A DNA stretch of 64,000 nt from the NCBI GenBank assembly GCA_045541975.1, contig JAZQKB010000037.1, positions 124,001 to 188,000 of the forward strand, read 5' to 3'. The notes under the pieces are model-generated. The model saw nothing but the letters and a program-made list of their open reading frames with translations, had not been told where the DNA came from and searched no databases. This DNA is from SIG452 sp045541975. GTDB taxonomy: Bacteria > Bacillota > Clostridia > UMGS1840. A program made the position numbers and the translations under genes. The number at the start of each line of letters is the position of its first letter. Positions within the stretch are counted from its first letter, which is position 1. Positions 37,805 to 47,400 of the stretch are shown in pieces.

Positions 37805-38716
37805 ATGGAGCTGATTGTTTCAACAACTGAAAAAATTAGAATTGATAAATACCTTGCAGATGCATGTTCCGATTTCACCAGAAGTTTTGTGCAAAAACTG
37901 ATTGAGGAAGGCAATATCACAGTAAACGGTAATGTTTGCACCAAAAAAACAGCAGTTTTGGATGGCGATGTGGTTGTTTGCCGGATTCCCGAGCCGAAAG
38001 AACTTTCGGTTACAGCAGAGAATATTCCGCTGGAAATTGTTTATGAAGATGATTCTCTGATTGTGGTCAAGAAGCCACGGGGAATGGTAGTTCATCCTGC
38101 GAACGGAAATTTAGATGGCACTTTGGTGAATGCACTTTTATATCACTGTAAGGGGCGTCTTTCTTCCATTAACGGTGTAATTCGTCCCGGAATTGTTCAC
38201 CGCATTGATAAGGATACCAGTGGTATCCTTTTAGTAGCCAAAACAGATGCGGCTCATCTTTCTTTGGCAGAACAAATTAAAGAGCATTCTGTGAAAAGAG
38301 AATATATTGCCTTGCTGGACGGTGTTATCAAAGATGATGAGGGCACTGTAGATAAGCCTATCGGACGAAGTGAAAAAGACCGCAAAAAAATGGCAATCAC
38401 TCAAAAAAATTCAAGAAATGCTGTAACACACTACAAAGTTTTAGAGCGCTATAAGGGATACTGTTTGGTGAAATGCCGTTTAGAAACCGGCAGAACGCAT
38501 CAGATTCGTGTGCATATGGCAAGTCTTGGACATCCGGTAACCGGTGACCCGGTATACGGAGCCAAAAAACAGAAACTGTTTCAAAACGGACAGCTTCTCC
38601 ATGCAAAAACCATTGGTTTTATTCATCCAAAAACCGAAGAATACATGGAATTTACTTCTGAACTTCCTCTGGATTTTCAGAATGTTTTAACCAAGCTGAA
38701 TCATCAGGAGAATTGA
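37805..38716 (+). CDS. rluD: RluD-family 23S rRNA pseudouridine synthase
   Basis: The 303-aa protein has an N-terminal S4 domain (RIDKYLADACSDFTRSFVQK) and the pseudouridine synthase domain with catalytic Asp in HRIDKDTSGILLVAKT, followed by RLETGRTHQIRVHMASLGHPV. Family RluA/RluD; the exact modified position is not fixed by sequence alone. It overlaps no neighbour and starts 11 bp after lspA. Confidence 0.94.
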   Translation: MELIVSTTEKIRIDKYLADACSDFTRSFVQKLIEEGNITVNGNVCTKKTAVLDGDVVVCRIPEPKELSVTAENIPLEIVYEDDSLIVVKKPRGMVVHPANGNLDGTLVNALLYHCKGRLSSINGVIRPGIVHRIDKDTSGILLVAKTDAAHLSLAEQIKEHSVKREYIALLDGVIKDDEGTVDKPIGRSEKDRKKMAITQKNSRNAVTHYKVLERYKGYCLVKCRLETGRTHQIRVHMASLGHPVTGDPVYGAKKQKLFQNGQLLHAKTIGFIHPKTEEYMEFTSELPLDFQNVLTKLNHQEN

Positions 38717-38720
38717 TAAC

Positions 38721-39113
38721 ATGAAAACCTTAGAAGAAATTCGTGCTTTTTTTGAAAATGACCGCTTTGCAACTGACAACGGAATGGTGATAGACGAGGT
38801 TGCAGAGCATTATGCAAAATGCAGTTTGACCATCTCTAACCGACATAAAAATGCAGTTGGCGGTGTGATGGGTGGTGTATATTTTACATTGGCAGATTTT
38901 TGCTATGCGGTTGCAACCAACCATCAGGAACCCAAGTGGGTATCCTTAAACTCCACCATATCTTTTTTGGGAAGGGCCAAAGGGGAGCGCTTAATTGCAA
39001 CAGCAGCGTGTATTAAAAACGGACGTTCTACAAACTGCTATACCATTACGATTACAGATGAACTTAACAATCTTGTTGCAACTGTTTCGATTACAGGTTT
39101 TGCAACGAAATAA
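38721..39113 (+). CDS. PaaI-type hotdog thioesterase
   Basis: The 130-aa single hotdog-fold protein has GGVMGGVYFTLADFCYAVA (active-site helix), SLNSTISFLGRAKGERLIA and the C-terminal YTITITDELNNLVATVSI. It likely hydrolyses an acyl-CoA; substrate unknown. Four bp after rluD, and last gene before a bidirectional terminator. Confidence 0.88.
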   Translation: MKTLEEIRAFFENDRFATDNGMVIDEVAEHYAKCSLTISNRHKNAVGGVMGGVYFTLADFCYAVATNHQEPKWVSLNSTISFLGRAKGERLIATAACIKNGRSTNCYTITITDELNNLVATVSITGFATK

Positions 39114-39122
39114 GCATAACAT

Positions 39123-39155
39123 AAAAAAGGCTATCCATTCAGGATAGCCTTTTTT
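39123..39155. terminator. Bidirectional rho-independent terminator
   Basis: A6, GGCTATCC, loop ATTCA, GGATAGCC, T6. It lies between the convergent thioesterase (+) and mscL (-) genes and has runs suited to both strands. Confidence 0.93.
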
Positions 39156-39169
39156 GATACTGTAGTTTT

Positions 39170-39601
39170 TTAAACTAAAGTTTCGTCTTTGGATTTTTCT
39201 TTCAGTAAGTCTCTGATTTCTTCCAATAAAACAACGTCGTCTGCCTTTTTCGGCGGTTCTTCTTCTTGGGGTTCTTCTTTTCTTTTTCTGCTTAAAGAAG
39301 CCACAACCTTAATAAAGACAAAAATTGCCATTGCAATGATTAAGAAGTCAATGATTTTCTGAATAAATACACCGTATTTAATCACAGCTCCGTTAAAGGT
39401 ATAAGACAGCTCTGTAAAATTGATGCCGCCTAACAGAAGTCCGATTGCAGGCATAATGATATCTGCAACTAAAGAGGAAACAATCTCTTTAAAAGCACCA
39501 CCGATAATAACACCGACTGCCATGTCAAGAACATTGCCTTTTAATGCAAATTCTTTGAATTCAGCGATAAATCCGCCAACTTTTTCTTTTGCTTTTTTCA
39601 T
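39170..39601 (-). CDS. mscL: Large-conductance mechanosensitive channel
   Basis: Osmotic safety valve. The 143-aa protein begins with a basic helix, then the first membrane helix with LKGNVLDMAVGVIIGGAF, an external loop, the second helix (FIQKIIDFLIIAMAIFVFIK), and an acidic/basic cytoplasmic tail with an EEEPPKKADD segment. ATG follows AAAGAAAGGATTT on the minus strand. Confidence 0.96.
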   Translation of the reverse strand: MKKAKEKVGGFIAEFKEFALKGNVLDMAVGVIIGGAFKEIVSSLVADIIMPAIGLLLGGINFTELSYTFNGAVIKYGVFIQKIIDFLIIAMAIFVFIKVVASLSRKRKEEPQEEEPPKKADDVVLLEEIRDLLKEKSKDETLV

Positions 39602-39645
39602 GGTTGAAATCCTTTCTTTTTTAGGTTAAATATAAAAAATAATTT

Positions 39646-41121
39646 TTATTTGGAGCTAAGTAATTGCTTTAGAATCTTTGTTGCCAACAATATACCAAGA
39701 TAAATAACCGCACCAATTAGAATAGGAATCACAAACATAATTTTTCCAAAGTAACCAACGGTATATTGGAACGTAAGATGTGTTACAACAAATACCAGGG
39801 AGGAAGCGACAATAATCATTAGGTTTTTTATAAATCCCTTATCAATTAATCCGGGATTTTCTTTGATGAGCAAAATGAACATTATCACAGAGAACACAAT
39901 GCAAACGCCTGCAGTAGATCCTACAATGCCGTAGAAAGAACCTTGGAAAAAGTAATCACAGATAATGTTTGCAACTAAAATACCTATGGCGGAAAGAACG
40001 GTTATTCGGTATTTTCCTTTGGCGTAAAAAATCTTAAATAAAAGTTCTTGCGTCATAAAGGCACATACACATAGAGAATATAGCAAGAAAGCGGGGGCAA
40101 CCAAGTTGACCGATTCTACTGTGAATTTTCCTCTTTGGTATAACAGTGTGATAATATCTCTGTGATAAATTCCCACAATGACTAAAAAAGGAATGAAGAT
40201 TGCAAATAAAAAGCTCAGAGAATATCGAATTAAATTGTTGGTTTTTTCGGTATCGTTGTCCTTCATTGCTTTGGTCAGAGATGGGAAGAATACCGCAGAC
40301 ATTGCGACCAGAAAAATGCTTGAGATAGTGGTAAATAAGTTGCTGGAATAATGAATTGCGGAGGGGAATCCTTCATTTGCACTGGCAAATGACTTGTCAA
40401 TCATAAATAAACATTGAAACACCATATTGGAAATCAGAATAAACAAAATTTCCATAGGCTTCACAGAGCGGAGCTTGTCCGATTGGTTCGTGTTACTCCA
40501 TAATTTGTAGCCTTCTTTTTTTAAGGAGGGGAGCAGAAACAGAAAATGCGCTGCCCAACCCAATGTGGTGACAAGTCCTAAAACGTAGATATCTGTTACT
40601 CCCAGTAGCATACTTCCAATAATCAGTACATTAAAAGGTAGGCTGACAATGGAGGTAATAAAAAACCTGTTTTTGTTTTGCAACAATCCCATAGCTGTGT
40701 AGGTTAGTACGATAAAGCTAAGAGAGGGAAGCATAATCCAAAATAATCGGAGAGCTGTTTGAAAATCATTTCCTTCCAAACCGGGAAGCAACAATTTTGT
40801 TGCAGGGTAGGATAATAGGTATAGCACTCCTGTGCCTGACAGAGAGTAGAGCAAAGCTTTTTTAAAGAAAAAGCCAACAAATTCCCGTTCCTCGTTGTCA
40901 TCTTCCAACAGTTTGTTATTAATACTTTTAATGACAAAAGTAGACAGAGCCACTCCTAATGCAGTAAAGATGACACTGGCAACAGAAAAAACCTGTGCAT
41001 AAATATCCATGGAAATTCCTGTTCCGAAGTTGTTACCCAGGAACATTTCTCTGAAATAACCCATGGCTTTTGCAACAAGAATGCCGGTCACCATTAAAAT
41101 GTAGGAGAAACTCAAATTCAT
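39646..41121 (-). CDS. murJ: MurJ/MviN-type lipid II flippase family protein
   Basis: MOP-superfamily membrane protein with about 14 hydrophobic helices, 491 aa from ATG 41121 (AGGGTG five bases upstream). A GTG 24 bp further upstream is also possible. Visible family features: AKAMGYFREMFLGNNFG at the N-terminus, MAVSAVFFPSL-type segment (here AMSAVFFPSLTKAMKD) and LLYQRGKFT. MurJ exports lipid II for peptidoglycan synthesis; related family members export other polymers, so the exact role is inferred. Confidence 0.85.
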   Translation of the reverse strand: MNLSFSYILMVTGILVAKAMGYFREMFLGNNFGTGISMDIYAQVFSVASVIFTALGVALSTFVIKSINNKLLEDDNEEREFVGFFFKKALLYSLSGTGVLYLLSYPATKLLLPGLEGNDFQTALRLFWIMLPSLSFIVLTYTAMGLLQNKNRFFITSIVSLPFNVLIIGSMLLGVTDIYVLGLVTTLGWAAHFLFLLPSLKKEGYKLWSNTNQSDKLRSVKPMEILFILISNMVFQCLFMIDKSFASANEGFPSAIHYSSNLFTTISSIFLVAMSAVFFPSLTKAMKDNDTEKTNNLIRYSLSFLFAIFIPFLVIVGIYHRDIITLLYQRGKFTVESVNLVAPAFLLYSLCVCAFMTQELLFKIFYAKGKYRITVLSAIGILVANIICDYFFQGSFYGIVGSTAGVCIVFSVIMFILLIKENPGLIDKGFIKNLMIIVASSLVFVVTHLTFQYTVGYFGKIMFVIPILIGAVIYLGILLATKILKQLLSSK

Positions 41122-41174
41122 GTTAACACCCTGTGAATGATTCACAGTTCCTTTCTGTCTTTGACAAACACTGA

Positions 41175-42527
41175 TTAAGATCTGTCTTCTAAGGGGATAT
41201 AGCTATTATCCTTAGAGATGCATTTGTAAGCAGGACGCATAATTTTTTTGTTCATTGAAATTTCTTCTAAAATATGTGCGCCCCAACCAGCAATTCTGGA
41301 AATGGCAAATAAGGGGGTAAAGAGTTCTTTCGGGATATTCAGCATCTGATATACAAAGCCGGAATACAAATCCACATTGGCGCAGATATCTTTGCTGGTT
41401 TTTTTATTGATAACAATGGGAGCTAACCGTTCCACCGCTTCGTATACTTTGAATTGATCCATCGCACCTTTTTCCTCAGCAAGTTCTCTTGCCTTTTCAC
41501 GGAGCAGTTCTGCACGGGGGTCAGAGATGGTATAAACTGCGTGTCCCATACCGTAAATTAAACCGGTTTTATCGTAAGCCTGTTTGTCCAGAATTTTGGA
41601 AAGGTGTGCCATAATTTGTTCATCATCTTCCCAGTTCTGAACATTTTTGCACAAGTCTTCCATCATTTCAACCACTTTGATATTTGCACCACCGTGACGG
41701 GGACCTTTTAAAGAACCGATTGCCGCTGCAATGGCAGAGTAAACGTCAGTACCGGAAGAGGTTACAACGTGAGTGGTGAACGTGGAGTTGTTACCGCCAC
41801 CGTGTTCTGCATGTAAAATCAGCATCAAATCAAGAATTTCAGCTTCCAGCGGAGTGAATTTTCTACTGGTACGGATTAAGCGCAGAAAGTTTTCAGCGAT
41901 AGAGTACTCGTCTTTACAGTGATGAATTACCAAGCTTTTTCCGTCATAGTAATGTCTTTTGGCTTGATAACCGTATGCCGCAATGGTGCTCAGTCTGGCA
42001 ATTAGTGCAATAATCTGACGGATTACATTGGGGATACTGGTATCGTCCGGTGATTCATCATAGGAGTATAATGCCAGCACACCACGAGCCAGTTTGTTCA
42101 TAATATCTTTACTGGGCGCTTTTAAAATCATATCTTCAGCAAAACCAAAGGGCAGCTCACGGTATGCTGCAATGTTGTCGCAGAAGGTTTCAAATTCTTC
42201 TTTGTTGGGCAATTTGGAAAACAGCAGTAAAAAGATCACTTCTTCAAAGCCCATTCTTTTTCCTTTTAATCCCGCAATAATATCACGGATTTCAATCCCT
42301 CTGTAAGAAAGTTTTCCGGGGATTGCGATTTTCTCATCATTTTCAATGATGTAACTGCTGACATTCCCAACAGTGGTTAAACCAACCAAAACACCGGTTC
42401 CGTTGGCATTACGCAGACCTCTCTTTACGTCGTATTTTCCGTAAAGAGAAGTGTCAATCTGGGAAAATTCTTTTACCCTATCGGATAAGTGTTCAATATA
42501 TTCCTGTGTCAGATGAGGTTCTTTCAT
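41175..42527 (-). CDS. gltA: Citrate synthase (Si type)
   Basis: Condenses acetyl-CoA and oxaloacetate. The 450-aa chain has the catalytic regions HAEHGGGNNSTFT, GPRHGGANIKV and GMGHAVYTISDPRAELL, plus SYRGIEIRDIIAG near residue 75. No aconitase or isocitrate dehydrogenase is adjacent, so it probably serves glutamate synthesis. ATG follows AAAGGAGAT; a minus-strand promoter is seen upstream. murJ follows 53 bp downstream. Confidence 0.95.
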   Translation of the reverse strand: MKEPHLTQEYIEHLSDRVKEFSQIDTSLYGKYDVKRGLRNANGTGVLVGLTTVGNVSSYIIENDEKIAIPGKLSYRGIEIRDIIAGLKGKRMGFEEVIFLLLFSKLPNKEEFETFCDNIAAYRELPFGFAEDMILKAPSKDIMNKLARGVLALYSYDESPDDTSIPNVIRQIIALIARLSTIAAYGYQAKRHYYDGKSLVIHHCKDEYSIAENFLRLIRTSRKFTPLEAEILDLMLILHAEHGGGNNSTFTTHVVTSSGTDVYSAIAAAIGSLKGPRHGGANIKVVEMMEDLCKNVQNWEDDEQIMAHLSKILDKQAYDKTGLIYGMGHAVYTISDPRAELLREKARELAEEKGAMDQFKVYEAVERLAPIVINKKTSKDICANVDLYSGFVYQMLNIPKELFTPLFAISRIAGWGAHILEEISMNKKIMRPAYKCISKDNSYIPLEDRS

Positions 42528-42608
42528 GTTCTATATCTCCTTTCAACACGGGTTGGAGCCATCAAAAAAGAGGCACTTGCCTTGTCTTAAAATATAATCT
42601 TACAGTTT

Positions 42609-42637
42609 ATTTTACAATAAATTGCTAAAATAGTCAA
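42609..42637 (-). promoter_or_regulatory. Predicted sigma-A promoter for citrate synthase
   Basis: On the minus strand: TTGACT (42632-42637 complement), 17 bp, TAAAAT (42609-42614 complement). Five of six bases match in each hexamer. It lies 82 bp before the citrate synthase ATG. Confidence 0.6.
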
Positions 42638-42676
42638 TAAGAATTGGAATAAAATCGTAAAAATATTTGAAATCAG

Positions 42677-42705
42677 TTGACATCCGGGGCATCATTTGAT
42701 AAAAT
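42677..42705 (+). promoter_or_regulatory. Predicted sigma-A promoter for the lepB-rbgA-rnhB operon
   Basis: TTGACA (42677-42682), 17-bp spacer, TAAAAT (42700-42705), 54 bp before the lepB ATG. It is divergent from the citrate synthase promoter. Confidence 0.7.
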
Positions 42706-42758
42706 AAATAGATGTAAGATTGTATCATTTTTGTGAATTTAGAAAGGATATTTCAGAT

Positions 42759-43487
42759 ATGAATCATGAAGCAGAAAATAAAAACATACCCGAGTTTTTA
42801 GCAGAAGAAAAAGAGGGAACTCCTGCAGCTATGGAGAATGTGGATAACGTAGCAGAAGGGGAATCTTCTGCTAAAGGTACAACAGATACAGATGACCAAA
42901 AAACAAAGAAAAAAGAGAAAAAGAAAAAAACATGGCAGAGAGAACTGCTGGAATGGATTGAATGCTTGGGAGTTGCTCTTTTGGTGGTGTTTTTATTAAC
43001 CACCTTTGTTGGCAGAACTGTTCAGGTAAGCGGTCCCTCTATGGAGCCCACTTTGCAGGATAAGGATATGTTGGTGGTGTATCACTTGGGATATACGCCG
43101 TCTAACGGAGATATCATCGTGTTAAATCCGAAAGGCGATAACAAGCCTTATATCAAACGTATCATTGCCATTGGCGGTCAGACGGTAGATTTTAAAATGA
43201 ATATTGATCCCGAAGATAACTCCAAGTATTTTGATGTATATGTAGACGGAAAAGTGTTGGAGGAAGATTATATTGCTGATTACATCAGAACTGATCCCAG
43301 ATCTTATACCTCCGAGGAATACCCGATGACGGTTCCTGAAGGACATGTATATGTTTTGGGGGATAACCGTAATCACAGTGTTGACAGCCGTTTTGAAGCA
43401 ACCGTTGGGATGGTAAATCACAAAGATATTATCGGAAAGGCAATTTTTAGATTCTGGCCGCTTAACAGCTTCGGTTTGTTATACTAA
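42759..43487 (+). CDS. lepB: Signal peptidase I
   Basis: Membrane Ser/Lys protease that removes Sec signal peptides. From ATG 42759 (after AGAAAGGA) the product is 242 aa. A charged cytoplasmic region of about 65 aa (KKKEKKKKTW) is longer than usual and precedes one membrane helix (about 70-95). Catalytic Ser lies in SGPSMEPTL and Lys in YIKRIIAIGG; the family box GDNRNHSVDSR is intact. Confidence 0.93.
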   Translation: MNHEAENKNIPEFLAEEKEGTPAAMENVDNVAEGESSAKGTTDTDDQKTKKKEKKKKTWQRELLEWIECLGVALLVVFLLTTFVGRTVQVSGPSMEPTLQDKDMLVVYHLGYTPSNGDIIVLNPKGDNKPYIKRIIAIGGQTVDFKMNIDPEDNSKYFDVYVDGKVLEEDYIADYIRTDPRSYTSEEYPMTVPEGHVYVLGDNRNHSVDSRFEATVGMVNHKDIIGKAIFRFWPLNSFGLLY

Positions 43488-43515
43488 AGACCAAATAAAA
43501 ATCGGGAGGATTTAT

Positions 43516-44367
43516 ATGAATATCAACTGGTATCCCGGTCATATGGCGAAAACCAAACGCCTAATTTCCGAGGATTTAAAATTAGTGGATGCCGTGGTGG
43601 AAGTGTTGGACGCAAGAATTCCCGTTTCCTCAAAGAATCCCGACATAGATGAATTGTGCCAGAATAAGCCTAAAATCGTACTGTTAAATAAGTCAGATAT
43701 GGCAGATGATGCAATTACCGATCGCTGGGTTTCATTCTACAAACAGCAGGGCATTTTAGCATTGAAAGTCAATTGTGAAACCGGCGAGGGCTTAAAACGG
43801 ATTACCTCTGACCTAAAAGAGCTTTTAAAAGAGAAACTGCTCCGCAATGAGCAAAAGGGTATTTTTAAACCGATTCGGATTATGGTGGTTGGTATTCCTA
43901 ATTCCGGAAAGTCATCGTTTATTAACCGTATGGCGAACAATAAGCGTTTAAAAACGGAAGACCGGCCCGGTGTTACCGTGCATAAGCAGTGGGTGAAAGT
44001 GTCTAATGAAATTGAACTGATGGACACTCCCGGAATTTTGTGGCCAAAACTTGGTGACGAACAGGTGTCTTTGCATCTTGCGTTTACCGGTGCCATCAAA
44101 AGCCAGATTTTGGATGTGGAAGAATTGGGTGTGTATCTGATTGACTATCTGCTCCAAAACCATGCGGAAGCACTGGTAGAGCGTTACAAAATTACATTAA
44201 CGGCAGATGACGATAAGCTGAAAGTTTACGATAAAATTGCTTATAAACGTGGCTATATTTTCAGAAAAAACGATCCCGACTACGAACGTTGTGCCAATGC
44301 AGTATTAGACGATTTCAAAAACGGACGGTTCGGGAATATCAGCTTAGAAACTCCGGAGGAATTATGA
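43516..44367 (+). CDS. rbgA: Ribosome biogenesis GTPase RbgA/YlqF
   Basis: Circularly permuted GTPase needed for late 50S assembly. The 283-aa protein starts with NINWYPGHMAKTKR, has LLNKSDM (G4), GIPNSGKSSFINRM (P-loop) and DTPGILWPKLG (G3). Preceded by GGGAGGA. Its TGA overlaps the rnhB ATG. Confidence 0.96.
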   Translation: MNINWYPGHMAKTKRLISEDLKLVDAVVEVLDARIPVSSKNPDIDELCQNKPKIVLLNKSDMADDAITDRWVSFYKQQGILALKVNCETGEGLKRITSDLKELLKEKLLRNEQKGIFKPIRIMVVGIPNSGKSSFINRMANNKRLKTEDRPGVTVHKQWVKVSNEIELMDTPGILWPKLGDEQVSLHLAFTGAIKSQILDVEELGVYLIDYLLQNHAEALVERYKITLTADDDKLKVYDKIAYKRGYIFRKNDPDYERCANAVLDDFKNGRFGNISLETPEEL

Positions 44368-44972
44368 GTGAATTTATTGACGATTTAGAACTCATTGGAG
44401 ACGGAAAAGACTACCAATATATCTGTGGTGTTGACGAAGCAGGCAGAGGTCCGCTATGTGGCCCTGTTGCTGCTGCGGCAGTCATTATGCCAAAAGGTTC
44501 CCGTATTGAAGGCGTAAACGATTCTAAAAAGCTTACAGAAAAGAAAAGGGAAGCTCTTTACGAACAGATTATCAAAGAAGCAATTGCCTATCATGTTTGT
44601 TTGATTGATAACGAGGAAATTGATGAAATTAATATTTTAAATGCCACTTTAAAAGCAATGGAAAATGCTATCAATGGACTTTCCCAAAAAGCGGATTTTG
44701 CATTGATAGATGGCAACCGCAACAAAGGAATCACCACGCCTAATCAGATGGTGGTAAAAGGGGATGCCAAGTCTTATTCCATTGCCTGTGCATCTATTCT
44801 GGCGAAGGTGACCCGAGACCGTTTGATGGACGAGTACGATAAAATGTACCCCGCGTACGGTTTTTCAAAGCATAAAGGCTACGGCACCAAAGCCCATTAC
44901 GAAGCTATTGAGCAATATGGCATTACTCCGATTCACAGAAAAACATTTCTGAAAAAAATTCTGGAGAAATAA
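44364..44972 (+). CDS. rnhB: Ribonuclease HII
   Basis: Removes RNA from RNA-DNA hybrids and single ribonucleotides in DNA. ATG 44364 overlaps the rbgA stop (ATGA) and follows GGAGGAA. The 202-aa enzyme has the DEAGRGPLCGPV motif, GVNDSKKLTEKKRE, SIACASILAKVTRDR and KHKGYGTKAHYEAI. Confidence 0.96.
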   Translation: MSEFIDDLELIGDGKDYQYICGVDEAGRGPLCGPVAAAAVIMPKGSRIEGVNDSKKLTEKKREALYEQIIKEAIAYHVCLIDNEEIDEINILNATLKAMENAINGLSQKADFALIDGNRNKGITTPNQMVVKGDAKSYSIACASILAKVTRDRLMDEYDKMYPAYGFSKHKGYGTKAHYEAIEQYGITPIHRKTFLKKILEK

Positions 44973-44973
44973 T

Positions 44974-45342
44974 ATGGAAAAATACCGTCAGGCAATTGGA
45001 AAGCTAGGCGAGATGAAAGCGAAAAATTATCTCAGACGGCGAGGTTATCAGATTTTAGAAACCAATTACCGAACCCGGGCAGGGGAATTGGATATTATTG
45101 CAAAAGATAAAGAATGCCTTGTGTTTGTGGAAGTGAAAACAAGAACTTCGGACGAATACGGCGCTCCTGCAGAAGCAGTTTCATATTACAAACAACAGCA
45201 TATGTTAAAGAGCGCCAAGTATTATCTTTCCCGTCACGGTGGAGACTGTGAATGTCGGTTTGATGTAATTGAGGTTCGTCTTACAAATCACGGTCTTTTC
45301 AAACTTGCGAAAATCAATCATTTAAAAAATGTGTTGCAATGA
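44974..45342 (+). CDS. yraN: YraN/UPF0102 endonuclease-like protein
   Basis: The 122-aa protein has the restriction-endonuclease-like core of the family: GKLGEMKAKNYLRRRGY, NYRTRAGELDIIAKD and LVFVEVKTRTSDEYG (catalytic D/E-x-K arrangement). Function is poorly defined. It starts 1 bp after rnhB, its usual neighbour in Firmicutes. Confidence 0.92.
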   Translation: MEKYRQAIGKLGEMKAKNYLRRRGYQILETNYRTRAGELDIIAKDKECLVFVEVKTRTSDEYGAPAEAVSYYKQQHMLKSAKYYLSRHGGDCECRFDVIEVRLTNHGLFKLAKINHLKNVLQ

Positions 45343-45349
45343 GGAAATT

Positions 45350-46021
45350 ATGGAACAGTTTACCCAAGATTTAAAATCATATTTGTTGGAAAACGGTGCA
45401 ACGGATGTTGGCTTTGCTAAAGTGTCTTATGATTCTTTGGAATATGCTGTTTCCATTGTGGTAAAGCTCTCTGATTTTGTAATTTCTCAAATTGACACAG
45501 CTCCCACTTACACCTATTTTAATCACTATAAAACGGTCAACGCTTTGATTGACCGATTAGGTTTGTTGTGTGGACAGAAAATTGAAGAGCAGGGAGGATT
45601 ATACTTTCCCATTCCCGCTTCCCAGACTGTAAACGGGCATAATACCTATGCGGGTGAATATTCTCACAAAAAGGCAGCCGTTTATGCAGGGCTTGGAACA
45701 ATTGGAAAAAATGCTTTGTTTTTACACAAACAATACGGTCCTGCCATTCGGCTTGGAACAGTGTTCACCAATTTGCCTTTAGCTGTTGGAGAGCCGCTGT
45801 CGGAAGACTTGTGTGACGGATGTAATCGTTGTGTAAAAAGTTGCCCTGCACAAGCATTGTATGGTAAAAAATTCAGTTGGGACGCCCCCGATTTGTCCCT
45901 TTTGGATCGTAAAGCTTGTTCCGATTATATGAAAAAACAGTTTATGCACATTGGACGCGGTTCGGTTTGCGGAATTTGTATGAAACAGTGTATGGAACAT
46001 TTTAAAGCGCATCATAATTAG
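45350..46021 (+). CDS. QueG-like 4Fe-4S protein, short
   Basis: The 223-aa protein resembles the C-terminal half of epoxyqueuosine reductase-like Fe-S proteins: SQTVNGHNTYAGEYSHKKAA, AGLGTIGKNALFL, a 4Fe-4S motif CDGCNRCVKSCP near residue 160, and a second Cys set in CGICMKQC at the C-terminus. It lacks the HEAT repeats and full length of QueG (about 350 aa), so a queuosine role is doubtful. ATG 45350 follows GAGG and overlaps nothing; it lies 7 bp after yraN. Confidence 0.7.
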   Translation: MEQFTQDLKSYLLENGATDVGFAKVSYDSLEYAVSIVVKLSDFVISQIDTAPTYTYFNHYKTVNALIDRLGLLCGQKIEEQGGLYFPIPASQTVNGHNTYAGEYSHKKAAVYAGLGTIGKNALFLHKQYGPAIRLGTVFTNLPLAVGEPLSEDLCDGCNRCVKSCPAQALYGKKFSWDAPDLSLLDRKACSDYMKKQFMHIGRGSVCGICMKQCMEHFKAHHN

Positions 46022-46056
46022 GAAATTACTCGCAGAAAGGAAACAAGAAGAGGTTT

Positions 46057-47340
46057 ATGAAACAGTTATCACTGATTTTAATTGGTGGGGGAGACCGTGG
46101 CAGCAGTTATTTAAAATATCTGCTGCAGAACCCTGAAAAATTTAAGTTGGTTGGGATTGCAGAACCCATCCGTGAAAAACGAGAATACTTAAGAGATTTG
46201 TATAACGTGCCGCGGGAAAACTGCTATGAAAGTTATGAAGACATTTTAGCACTTCCCAAATTTGCGGATATTGCTATGATTTGCACTCAGGATAAAATGC
46301 ACTATGCGCCTGCTCTTTTGGCGATGGAAAAGAAGTATGATTTGCTGATGGAGAAACCCATTTCTGTTTCTCCTGAAGAATGTTATAAAATGTATCGTGC
46401 GGCAGAGGAACACGGCGTAAAAAGTGTGGTTTGTCATGTGCTTCGCTATACTCCGTTTTATAAAGCAATTAAAAAATTTATTGCAGACGGCAATATGGGC
46501 GAAATTATGAATATGATTCATACCGAGGGCGTTGGTAATGTACATATCAGCCATAGCTATGTGAGAGGGAACTGGAGAAAAGAATCCGAATCTTCTCCCA
46601 TGCTTCTGGCAAAATGCTGTCATGATACCGATTTATTGCAGTGGTTGGTAGGGGAACTTTGCACCAAAGTGCAGTCTGTGGGTACTCTCTCTTATTTTTG
46701 TGAAAAGAATAAACCGGAGGGTGCTCCCAAACGCTGTCTGGACGGATGTCCTCATAAAGACACCTGCTATTACTATGCTCCCGATTTATACCGTCTTCCC
46801 ACTGCGGAAGTGCAACATTTCCGTGCGATTGTTGCCAATAAATTTGCCCCCACCGATGATGAATTAGATGAAATCTTAAAAACATCTCCTTACGGCAGAT
46901 GCGTGTATCAGTGTGATAATGATGTGGTTGACCATCAGATTGTGAATATGCAGTTCGGAGAAGATAAATATGCTTCTCTTACCATGTCCGGCTTTAATAA
47001 AGGAGGTCGAGTGACCACTATTATGGGAACTGAAGGGGAACTTCGTGCGGATATGGAAGAACAGTCTGTCACCTTCTATAGCTTTAAAACGCACGAAACC
47101 ACTTCTGTTTATCAACCTGAAGCAGGATTTGACCAGACCATTGCCGGCGGACACGGTGGCGGTGATATGGGTATTATGGCGGATTTATATGATTATCTGG
47201 CATTAGGACAGCCGTCTGATTCCATTTCCGATTTAAAAGTATCCTGTATGAGTCATCTGATTTGTTTTGCTGCGGAGGATGCCCGTAAAAAAGGCATCAC
47301 CGTGGATATGGGAACGTATTTAAAACAGTTTGAGTCTTAA
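46057..47340 (+). CDS. Gfo/Idh/MocA-family oxidoreductase
   Basis: NAD(P)-dependent dehydrogenase fold, 427 aa. The N-terminal Rossmann region has LILIGGGDRGSSYLKYLL, and the family motif MEKPISVSPEECYKM lies near residue 100. A catalytic-region His pair appears in KCCHDTDLLQWLV. A Cys-rich insert (KRCLDGCPHKDTCYYY) near residue 225 suggests a bound metal or structural site. The family acts on sugars, inositol or amino-sugars; substrate not determined. It ends at a clear terminator. Confidence 0.85.
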   Translation: MKQLSLILIGGGDRGSSYLKYLLQNPEKFKLVGIAEPIREKREYLRDLYNVPRENCYESYEDILALPKFADIAMICTQDKMHYAPALLAMEKKYDLLMEKPISVSPEECYKMYRAAEEHGVKSVVCHVLRYTPFYKAIKKFIADGNMGEIMNMIHTEGVGNVHISHSYVRGNWRKESESSPMLLAKCCHDTDLLQWLVGELCTKVQSVGTLSYFCEKNKPEGAPKRCLDGCPHKDTCYYYAPDLYRLPTAEVQHFRAIVANKFAPTDDELDEILKTSPYGRCVYQCDNDVVDHQIVNMQFGEDKYASLTMSGFNKGGRVTTIMGTEGELRADMEEQSVTFYSFKTHETTSVYQPEAGFDQTIAGGHGGGDMGIMADLYDYLALGQPSDSISDLKVSCMSHLICFAAEDARKKGITVDMGTYLKQFES

Positions 47341-47346
47341 TATGAT

Positions 47347-47382
47347 AAAATAGACACTCCAATCTCAGAGTGTCTATTTTTG
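47347..47382 (+). terminator. Rho-independent terminator after the oxidoreductase gene
   Basis: AAAATAGACACTC (47347-47359), 8-nt loop, GAGTGTCTATTTT (47368-47380) and T-run. Perfect 13-bp stem. Confidence 0.88.
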
Positions 47383-47400
47383 GAAAGGTAACAAAAAATT

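Noticed and set aside
45350..46021. Epoxyqueuosine reductase QueG
   Set aside because: Too short (223 aa), only part of the Fe-S arrangement and no HEAT repeats; kept as QueG-like.
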